Shown here one piece after another: positions 55,910 through 64,000 of a stretch of 64,000 bases of DNA (its first letter is position 1; each line of letters opens with the position of its first letter). The stretch is from Amoebophrya sp. A120 (Eukaryota; Sar; Dinophyceae; Syndiniales; Amoebophryaceae). The position numbers and the translations under genes are program-made. The notes beneath the pieces are model-generated. The model was not told the DNA's origin, did not search any database, and saw only the letters and a list, made by a program, of their open reading frames with translations. The stretch is taken from assembly GCA_905178155.1 (NCBI GenBank), contig CAJINV010000004.1, positions 7,475,707 through 7,539,706 of the forward strand. Direction: 5' to 3'.

Positions 55910-57329
55910 TATAGATACTTTTATTGGTTCTTGCGCTTCTCGAGGAAGCACGAGCAACTCTCAGCTGCGATAGAAGCAGTCGTGGAGTCAGAAATGTGTG
56001 ATCTTCAGGGCATCAACGCAACGACGAGGCACGTTCAACATACGAAAAAATAGACCGTTACCGTTTCAAATCGCGGTGCTAGAAAATAAACCGAAAAGCA
56101 ACCAAAGGAAAGAGTTTCTTTCTTGCACCTGTCTGTGTTTCCGGGCGGTCCAAACGACTGAGCAAGATCTTCACAGATGAACATTGTCCTGAGTACCGGT
56201 GAAAGAGTGTGAAGATCTCGCACCGTAGCCGCACAGATCTGCGTTGCAAAAAAACAACTTAGACCAACGAATTGGCAATTGCCAGTGCCACAACGGCACA
56301 GATTAAGGCGGTGACGTCGGGTTCTTAATCACGTACTAATAGGGTTGCTAATTGCGTAGACGTCGGGAGTCCGACAGACTCGAACACAGATGGTTGTCAG
56401 GATTTCAATGCTCCTGTATACATTTACGAAAGAATGCTCCTCCGAGCTTCCGCTTCCCATCAAATTTGGCTTTCCAAAATTAACCTGTGTTGTGAAAGAA
56501 CCGCATGAAGATCTTGATCCCATATTCATTCCCGAATCTAATCAACCCTGCTTGTTCTCACTGCCATTTTGATTTTTGATGACAACAAATCTTCGCGGAA
56601 CCTAGCAACCTATGTTGACATGTAGATTTCTCTTTCTGAAACGGAAACTATGGTAAGTCTTAATTTCGATCGTTCTTGTCCACGATGGACAAGAACGGTA
56701 ATGTTTATGTTGGCGGTTGTAGAAGTTGAACTAGTTGCTGATTAGGATAATTTCTTCGCAGCTGTTCTACTCGAGAAGTCGAGAAGAGCAAGAGGGTAGA
56801 CAGTAATATTGGTCTCCATCTAAAATGGTAATACAACTTTGCTTGCACTATCCGGGGTACGGGAAAAATGAAATTTGTAAAAATTTTAGTGATTCTGAAG
56901 AATCCTGATAGAAGGATGGTCGAGTGGTAGATGACGTAAAAGTTAATTTTTGCACAATAAACTTTGCCATGCTGAAGTTGGGTAAACTTACTTTGAGAAA
57001 TTATTTTTATCCGCCTTAATTTTTCACTCTATGAACATATGCTATATGTGTACTGCTTCCCATGCGAGAGACTTTACGATATGGATATATCTGTTTTGCA
57101 ACCTATGGAAACCTCCTCATCTGTGAAATCAGTAAGTACCATCAAAGTTGATATTGTGCTTCATTCCCGATAGTTACGTAAATATTTCCGTAAACAATTC
57201 CACCGTAAGGAGTTTGCAAGCACTTATTGTACATCTTGTACGAAACCATACCTTCATAGAAGCGAAAACTACATAGTATTTTCTCTTACTCTTCCAGAAA
57301 AACTTTATTAAGTACTTCTACACTCTGTT
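55910..57329. other. Intergenic region
   Basis: No supported gene. A short perfect hairpin lies at 56671-56697 (12-bp arms, CGTTCTTGTCCA, 3-nt loop). Confidence 0.5.
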
Positions 57330-59187
57330 TCAGTTGTGTCCGAACGGCTTCAGCCCGGCACTAAACTCGACGAACCCGAGCTTCCTGGCACCGCGGGCGT
57401 ACCTCGTCCAGAGCAACTCCATGTCGGTGGCTCGAATGGCCTTCTCGGACAGGACGGCGCGTTTCAAATCTTGCATGTTCATATACCCCTTGTCCTGGGA
57501 GATCAGCAGGAACGCGTCCAGCAGGAGCGACGACAGGGATTCACCGGAGAACGCGAGCTGCATCCTAAGCAAAAACGTCCTCCCCCCAGAGTCAAGTTGG
57601 GAATCTAGCAACACAACCCTCCAAGTTGTGGGGGCTGTGCATGACAAGTTCTTTGTTCCCTCTGCAGTGTAGTGCTGGTTGGCAAGGGAAGCCGCAGGAG
57701 AAAGCTATTTTCTTTTTCTACTCCTGTTTACTACAGCAATACAAATTCCAAAGCACGATTGAAAACGCCTCTCATGGAGCTGCGCATTACAAATCGATTC
57801 CTCTCATTGCACATTTGCATGACAACTCTGGGAAGATGGGGACGTTTTTACTCAGAATATGCTGCTTCTTCAACTCTTCCTGTTCCAACGCGCAGTCGAC
57901 GCTGAGCTTCAAAAAGTTCCGCAGCTTGTGCCGTTGGGTCATGGTCAGGCGGAATTGGTGGTCGCGGTCGTCTCCGATCAAGTTGCACCGGAAAGCCGTG
58001 CGGCAAGACGGACAGGTCACCTGATAAAGTGATATATTGGATAATTTTCTTGTACACAATTGTAGTCCTCCTTGATCGCACCAAAGCGAATTCACTCAAA
58101 ATTATTTGCATCTGATATTCACCTGCATCTGCAGGATGTACTTGAGAATATTTTCGGTTTTTGAATGAAGCTCCACTCAATCTCAATCGACGTTCCTTGC
58201 TTATTTTCAACACACCCTCCTAACGTACATACAACGAATCATAGTACCTGCGGACAGCCTTCTTGCGTTCTCTGCGTCCTCAAACCGCATCCCGGACACG
58301 AGATCGTGGAGCGCACCACCCACAGGATGTTCTTGGTTTCCTCGTCGGTCATGTCCGAATGCACGTTCTGCCACTCCTCCGCCTGCCGGGGGAACAGGAA
58401 TTGCGTCAACTCCGCCAACGACAGCTGCCCAAAGATTTTCTCTTTTGCGGCCGCCGCGTTCGTCGTGCCCTTCAGGTCGCGAAACAGCGCGCACACACCC
58501 GCGAACGTGACCCCGCCCTGGAATTCCGAACCGTGCATCACGGTCCAGATGTCCGTGTCCGCGATGTGCTTCTTGTTGCAGCGGTCGAGCATCTGGAAGG
58601 CGGCCTCGATGTTGATCCCGTCCTGCCACAGCTTCTCCTTCTCCTGCTCCAGGTAGTTGTCCAGGTCGATTTGCTGGAACATCACGTCCAACACGAGGGA
58701 GAGGCTTTCCATCTGCCGTTTCCGCTTCAAATCCGCGTATCCGGAGTAAAAACGTCCCCAAGATGGAAAATCTGCTAGACAAAACGGCCAACTTTGGTTG
58801 TTTCGCATGACAAGTTTGTCCTGGTAGTGTGATCCTGAGTAACTAAAAATTCAGCAGCATCACAGCTCTAGCATATCATGCTCTTTCCAGCATCACAAAT
58901 CCCAAAACACAACTAGAAAAACAAAAAGCTTCTCCTGGGGCTTTGCATGAGATACTTTTTTGGCATGCAAATTCGCCTGACAGACAACTCTGGGGTGGAG
59001 ATGCTTTAACTCGGAATACCGCGGTGTAGGTGTTCATGCCGTTGTTCAGCTTGGAACTAGTGTTGTCCTTCTCTATGGCACCGTAGTAGTCGTCCTCGTC
59101 CAACGTGGTCGAGTTGTTCATGTGGCGCACGGTGCTCGAGAATTTTGGGCCACAATTTGACACCTTGCGACTCGCGGGCGAGGCCAT
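57330..59187 (-). CDS. EF-hand-like protein with IBR-like zinc segment, short paralog
   Basis: Exons 59187-59019, 58737-58248, 58020-57861 and 57561-57330, about 347 residues; two family C introners and one GT-AG intron. ATG 59187 (MASPASRKVSNCGPKF). EF-hand-like helices (INIEAAFQMLDRCNKKHIAD, LLISQDKGYMNMQDLKRAV) have degenerate loops and may not bind calcium. The cysteine block CPGCGLRTQRTQEGCPQ + VTCPSCRTAFRC aligns with CPGCGTFCQREGGACNN + VTCSVCRTTFRC of the adjacent gene, and matches the C-x2-C ... C-x2-C pattern of IBR or zinc-ribbon modules. The GT-AG intron splits this block here but not in the neighbour. Role unknown; a calcium- or zinc-binding structural protein is likely. Confidence 0.75.
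57562..57860 (-). mobile_element. Introner, family C
   Basis: Repeat GCAGC. Joins QEELKKQ to LAFSGESL. Confidence 0.86.
58021..58247 (-). other. Canonical GT-AG intron inside the zinc motif
   Basis: Donor GTACTATG, acceptor CACTTTATCAG. The join is confirmed by alignment to the uninterrupted motif of the paralog at 59370-62281. Confidence 0.8.
58738..59018 (-). mobile_element. Introner, family C
   Basis: Perfect repeat CGCGG. Joins GMNTYTA to DLKRKRQM. Confidence 0.87.
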
Positions 59188-59369
59188 GGCAGAGGACAGA
59201 ACGCGGGTGTAGGTGCTGTGTTTCAGTTGTGTTTTGATTTATTCAGTCTATTTATTCCATGGCAGAGGTAGATGATGTTGATGCTCTAAAAATAAATATA
59301 TTTATTTCCTACATGCTGAAGAAACACATAATATACAGACACGACATTCATGAGGTGGAAAAGTAAGAC

Positions 59370-62281
59370 TCATGATTTCATCGCGTGCAAAAATTCATAT
59401 TGGCAAACAAAATCCACTACTTCTACTATTCTGTCGTGCAAAAAAATCAAGTACGATGCAATGGGCGACATATCCTGGTCCGAGTCCGCCGGCGCCATCG
59501 TACTATGCATTGCAAATATGTCTGGGTCTGGAAGAAAGCAAGTTTGTCATGCTTGGCTCACATGAATCTTAAATCTGTAATGCCAGAGCAGGAAAAAAGG
59601 CTCTTCCCTATCGTGCAAATATGCAGTTTGTCATGCGGAATGCGAAACACACGGGAGCTCAATAACTTGTCATGCGTGGCTGCATATTGATATGCGCCCA
59701 CCATTCACAAACTGACATCACAAGTTTCCAGACGCAAACATTTTTGCATTTGATACGTGCTGCCCATGGACATGTTCAACAGAACTTGGTCGCTGTTGGC
59801 CTTCGTGGTGGTGGCGGCCTTCATCATCTTCGGCGACACGACAGCAGTACTACTTGTTGATCCAGTGGTCCTAGCCGCCGGCGAGAACGATCGCGGTGAC
59901 ATGATGCTGGCCGTGTAGGAGACCTGCTTTTCCCGGTAGTTGGCCAACGAGTCCTGCTGCTTCTTGGTCCGGCCGCGTGGGGAGGACAAACTCGTGTTGC
60001 GGTTCAGGGTCGTGTAGTCCAGCTTCGTCGATTTGCCCCGCATGTCGGTGGAGGCCAGGCTGGAAATCCGGATGGAAGGGTTGCTCGTGTTATTGCCCGC
60101 AGCCGCGCTTCCAGTCCGAGACGAAACAAAGTTCGTCGAATTGGAAGACTTCGTCGTCCGGGGGGTTTGCATGGAACTCGCCACCTTCTCGGATCTCGAT
60201 TTCAGCGACTTCGAGGCCGTTTGCCCAATCACGGTTTGGGACACAAACACCGGCATGTCCGGCGACTCCGCGGACGGCGCGAAGTCGGTCTTCGTGTCGC
60301 ACCGGAAAGTAGTCCGACACACCGAACAGGTGACGTTGTTGCAGGCGCCGCCCTCCCGCTGGCAAAACGTGCCGCACCCCGGACAGACGGTGGTGAAGTA
60401 CTTAATGTAGAGCTCATTCAGATACTGTTCCGCCTCGTCCGACTGCAGAAACCGCTCCCACTCGACGTAAGACAGCATGTCCGTGTTGGAGATGTTCACC
60501 CGGTGAAACAGCCGTTCCACATCGATACTTGTCAGCACCTGCTTCACGTCGCACAGAAGGCGGCAAACCCCGAGCACCGACACGTGCGCCTGCCCGGGGA
60601 CGGCGGATTGCGACTGCAGCCAGGTGAAAGCCCGTTGGTGGAGGTGCTTCTTATTCTCCCGCCACTCGTACTCCAAGAGCCGCTTCTTCCGGATCGTGAG
60701 TTCCTCGTACAGGTTGGACTCCAACTCTAACAGCCGCACGAACAAATACCCGGCCTCCCGGTCCAGCTCGTAGTTCTTCAGCTGGAAGCTGTTGTAGCGC
60801 CGGCAGAGGACCAAATTCCGGATGCCCTTGTCCTCGCGGGGCAGGATGAGTTTCAGAAACTCCTCGTACTTGAGCATCTATTCTGAATAAAAACGTCCCC
60901 ACCCCAGAGCTGTCATGCAAATCAGCAAGCCAAAAAAGTTTCTCATGCGGAGCTCCATGAGAAGCATTTTCTAGTCGCGCCTTGGAATTTGTGATGCTAT
61001 AATCAGCATCATACGCTAGGTCTGTGATGCTGCGGACCTACCTAAAACAGGACTACACTAAGAAGACAGACTTGTCATGCGAAACACCCAAAGCAGGTTG
61101 ATTTGTCTAGCAGCCTTCCCATCTTGACTCTGGTGTGGGGACGTTTTTACTCAAGATAGCATCAAGGAATTGTTCTTCCCGTTGGACTTGATGTAGTCAT
61201 CGATGGAAATCTATCAAGTGCAAAAATATCTGGGTCTAGAAACTTGTGATGCATGTCAGTGAACAGAAAGCGCTCTTTAATGCACCGCTAAGCATGAAAG
61301 ATTTTCTCGTGGCTCTGTGTTGCGTATTCTGCATGAGAAACATTCGTCTTTGCATGACAGACAAGAGGAGGTCTTCGTGGCCACGCAATACAGAGTTCAT
61401 CAGAGTCATGCCAAACTAGCATGAGAAATCTCGCAGTCTTCCAGACCCAGACATCTTTGCAATGCATAAAATCTCGTTCTGGTGGTAGGCTTGCTGCAGC
61501 GTCTTCGGGCTCGCAGCTCCACCCTCGCCGGACAGGTTCCCCATGTAGGACTTGCAGATGTTGCTGCAGTTGGCCTCGCACAGCATGGTGTTCTTGAAAT
61601 ACTGCCGGTTCTATCAAATGCAAAAATGTCTGGGTCTGGGAGATTCTGAGACTTGTCATGCACGTTTTGCATAAGCGATGATGTCTGTGATGCATGCCGT
61701 AGCATCACCGATTTTTCGAGGGGTTCTTGATGCCTATCTCGCATGACAAATGCCCTATCCGCGTAGCAAGAATTACACTCCCTTTGCTACTCATGCAATA
61801 CAAATTTTTTTAGAATCCAAATCCAGCATCACAAGTTGCATTCTTCCAGACCCAGACATTTTTGCATTTGATAGGTTCAGCCACTTCGCGATGTCGAACG
61901 AGGACAGCAGTTTCGTGTTGTTGTTCAGCATGCGGTATGAACTGCAAAAGTATCCTACTCGTATTGCAGTCATGCATTACAAATTTTTTTCTCCATGTAA
62001 ATCCGCATTACAAATTTTATTTCTCATGCTGAGGGAATTTGTGATGCATTTATCGCATTTCTCATGCTGAGGGAATTTGTGATGCATTTATACGAGTGCG
62101 ATACTTTTGCAGTTCATATGCGGAAACACGCGTACGGGTCGAAGCTGGCGTTGGCGCACAGTTGCTGCCGGACCTCCTCGATCTCATACTCGGCATCCGA
62201 CGCGGCCTTGAGCAAACCGATGAGGACGACCTCCTCGCGGGGGTCGAGGAGGGTGTCGAGCGTGCGGTTCTTGCGGTTCAT
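59370..62281 (-). CDS. EF-hand-like protein with IBR-like zinc segment, long paralog
   Basis: Exons 62281-62118, 61935-61874, 61611-61469, 61211-61159, 60878-59756 and 59503-59370, about 550 residues; five introners, all in frame. ATG 62281 (MNRKNRTLDTLLDPREEVVL). EF-hand-like units: ASFDPYACFRMLNNNTKLLS, NEISIDDYIKSNGKNNSLML followed by KYEEFLKLILPRED, and MLSYVEWERFLQSDE; the loops lack the full acidic set, so calcium binding is doubtful. The zinc-type block is CPGCGTFCQREGGACNN with VTCSVCRTTFRC (about residues 350-378). The C-terminal 190 residues are Ser/Thr-rich and basic, probably disordered. It is a t-handed neighbour of the shorter paralog, 182 bp apart on the same strand, so likely a tandem duplication. 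No transmembrane segment. Confidence 0.78.
59504..59755 (-). mobile_element. Introner, family B
   Basis: Repeat GCACG/GTACG. Joins LNMSMGST to MAPADSDQD. Confidence 0.87.
60879..61158 (-). mobile_element. Introner, family C
   Basis: Perfect repeat GATGC. Joins KNNSLM to LKYEEFLK. Confidence 0.88.
61212..61468 (-). mobile_element. Introner, family B
   Basis: Perfect repeat GATTT. Joins AYHQNEI to SIDDYIKS; the next exon is about 53 nt. Confidence 0.88.
61612..61873 (-). mobile_element. Introner, family B
   Basis: Perfect repeat GAACC. Joins DIAKWLN to RQYFKNTM. Confidence 0.88.
61936..62117 (-). mobile_element. Introner, family A, with internal tandem duplication
   Basis: Perfect repeat CCGCA; joins DPYACFR to MLNNNTKL. 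Both ends are of the ACTGC type, and a 34-bp internal segment (about 62018-62085) is tandemly duplicated. Confidence 0.88.
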
Positions 62282-63238
62282 TTTTGGGTGGTTTTTTGTT
62301 GGTTTTTCTAGTGTGCGGTAAAGAGGTAGTTGTACTACTAGTTTCGCTTTTTATCTTTCCAGAAGAATGTCTGAGGTAGAACTTCTTCTCTTCACTCTTC
62401 GCTGACCCTACGGTTGGTTACACGGCGAAGAAATTGATGCTGTGCTAGGAGAGAAGCAAAAATATTAAAACGTGGTTTGTTCTGCGGCGAAAAAAAAACT
62501 CTCAACAAAAGAATCTTTCCACTACGTAGTCCTCCGTTAGCGTTTATACCCGCACCACGGAGGGTGCGGGCGCTTCTTGTTTTTCATAAGGAAGCTAACT
62601 ACGGGGTGTCGACAACAAAAAACTTTTACCGATACTGCTAGATGAGGTCTTACTCTAGGCGGGGAAAAAAGTCGCTCGTAAAAAAAGCCTCTCTACTCGC
62701 CAATACAACCTGGAAGTTTCAAGAAAAAAAATTGGAAGCATATGACACGGAAAGAGCATCTACAAGTACCTCATTTACGCTCAAAAAAGCAAAACAAACG
62801 CAGCTTCCTTGTACGATAAAAACCTTTCAACCGGACGAGTGTATCAACTTCTTATCGTGTACGAATTTCGCGAAAAAACGAAGGAGCACGGGCACCGAAT
62901 CTCATGTGGACGTGTGGCACGAAATACGAAAAAAAAACGGTTACAACACACGCTGACCGGACGAAATGAATGGAAAATTATCCAGCGCTTCAAAAACCAT
63001 ACACGGGACACTGGCACTGCTCTTGCCGTGTTCGTTCGTAGTTTTGCTACACGTCTGAAATTTCGTTCGTATACTTTGTTGCTAAAGTCGTGTCAAGACG
63101 GTTTGTATTTGGTTTGTATTTGTTACAGGTGCAGGCAATGGGTTTCTACATTCGTCGACAAACGTGATTCAATTTACATCATAACATAATAAATTGCACC
63201 GTCCTCTCACAAGAACTTAGTATTTGAACTGCGCTCTA
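62282..63238. other. Intergenic region
   Basis: No supported gene; plus-strand ORFs at 62642-63189 are Lys/Thr-rich and look accidental. Confidence 0.5.
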
Positions 63239-64000
63239 CTACAGTGGTGAAGCCTTAACAGCCGTAAAATCCTCTAAACAACCTTCTCTAGTACTGCCCA
63301 TGGTCCCCACGGCAACTTCTCCTTTGCTAGTTGGTCTTTCCCGTTGCAGTAGTTGTCGGTCCCTCTCTGCCGCCGCCGCCGACGCGTTCCGAATCCGGTA
63401 CGCCAGAAACACCTTCCAGTATGCGGGTGTCAGGATCGAAATCGTCAAAGTTGAAATAGTTTGTCATGCACAAAATGCAACGCAAGAATCGCCTCTATTG
63501 CAGAGGACGCAAGGGAAGCGGACTGTAGTGCTGGTAAGGGTCGAGAGCTGGGCTGCTCATTAGCATGACAGACACGAGGGCTTTTGCCCTAAACAGCATG
63601 ACACACTTGCTTTAGAGGAAAAGAAAATTTGTCATGCGCCGATTATAATCTGTGGGTCCAACTGGCATCGATTTTATGCATAACAAATTTTCCAACTTTG
63701 TCGATTTCGATCCTGACGCTTCCATATCCAGACTGCGATGAGAACCAGCACGAAAAGCAGGAGAGGGAGAAAATGGCGGAGGTCGTCCAATTGTTCTTGC
63801 TGCTGGTAGCTGCTCACCAGCTCGCCGGAAGTCGTAGTGCCCGCTGTGGATAGGCCACTACTTGCCGTTCCGGCATAATCGGAGGGGGAAATGGTGCTCG
63901 TGGTCGGCCTTGTAGCGCTAAGCCGCCGTGCCTTATGCCCACGCTGTCGTAGGTTGGTCTTCCGTGGAGCGGAAGATGAAGCAGTGCTGCTCGCTGACGT
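63239..64000 (-). CDS. C-terminal end of a single-pass membrane protein (partial)
   Basis: Exons 64000-63727 (open at the window edge) and 63419-63239, split by a family H introner. The visible 150 residues are a Ser/Thr-rich, basic stretch (SSAPRKTNLRQRGHKARRLS, TTSTISPSDYAGTASSG), a transmembrane helix FLPLLLFVLVLIAVWKVFLA with basic AYRIRN after it, and a short tail ending AVKASPL. The introner lies within the transmembrane codons and splices in frame (LIAVW|KVFLAYR). This looks like a tail-anchored or type I membrane protein; the N-terminal part and function lie outside the window. Confidence 0.7.
63420..63726 (-). mobile_element. Introner, family H
   Basis: Perfect repeat CTGGA. Shares internal segments with the copy at 21650 in the opposite orientation. 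Confidence 0.88.

Noticed and set aside
1935-61873. Recurring peptide-like strings such as NAKMSGSGR and CKSIVLV in many frames
   Set aside because: They are translations of family B, A and E introner ends, not a protein domain.
62642-63189. Plus-strand ORFs of 104 and 126 codons
   Set aside because: Lys/Thr-rich composition, overlapping frames, no motif and no partner exon; probably chance.
1636-63726. CRISPR-like array of GCATGACAA or TTTGTAATGC words
   Set aside because: The words are short, unevenly spaced, in both orientations and confined to introners in a eukaryotic context.

Overview
This is a nuclear protist window, about 64 kb. The best guess is a syndinian (parasitic) dinoflagellate close to Amoebophrya. 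That rests on the very dense repeat-like introns with terminal inverted repeats, target duplications and non-canonical splice ends, which resemble the introners reported from Amoebophrya, and on all supported genes lying on the minus strand. No spliced-leader gene, tRNA or rRNA was recognised, so the organism is an inference.

The dominant feature is 55 introner elements that I could delimit by eye, in eleven terminal-sequence families. A has TGCAAAAGTATCG ends; B TGTCTGGGTCTGGAA; C AAAAACGTCCCCACCCCAG; D GTTCTCAACTGTTACATTC; E GTGCACAACTCCCCCTC; F AATGAAAAATGCCCCCACCC; G AAGAAAAAACTGTTTCACTG; H GCGTCAGGATTGAAATTGTC; I TGTCAGGATCGAAATGGACA; J CACAGAAAAAAGCTGGCAGG; K CCAAGAAAAAAACATTG. Almost all begin TAT and end ATA and lie between direct repeats of about 5 bp. 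Removing the element plus one repeat restores the reading frame at essentially every genic site I checked by hand; the one at 28958 is the exception. Canonical GT-AG introns occur in the same genes. Element entries give the direct repeat in gene-sense orientation.

Layout, with coordinates descending along the minus-strand genes. 1-5.2 kb: a UPRT-like gene, and a fusion of isochorismatase-like, P-loop kinase-like and HAD domains. 5.4-10.9 kb: two 1.1-kb direct repeats around a spacer and an intronless 387-codon ORF. 13.0-15.5 kb: an intronless Cys-rich type I membrane protein. 16.7-23.1 kb: one gene for a helical, probably RNA-binding or organellar protein, cut by ten introners. 23.4-24.7 and 33.4-37.3 kb: a partial and a full copy of a gene whose C-terminus resembles RapZ-C; the full copy has an N-terminal RWD domain, and three introners differ between the copies. 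26.3-32.5 kb: a signal-peptide and MORN-repeat protein with eight introners. 38.3-39.6 kb: intronless unknown. 40.8-43.4 kb: unknown protein, five introners. 43.9-51.6 kb: a tandem P-Q-P-Q array of two small gene families, Q having an EF-hand. 51.7-55.9 kb: a TylF-like methyltransferase with a long N-terminal extension, eight introners and one GT-AG intron. 57.3-62.3 kb: two related genes with EF-hand-like and IBR-like zinc regions. 63.2-64 kb: the C-terminal end of a membrane protein gene running off the window.

Exon joins were worked out by hand from the sequence; no alignment, domain search or transcript data were available. Domain calls come from motifs and are graded accordingly.
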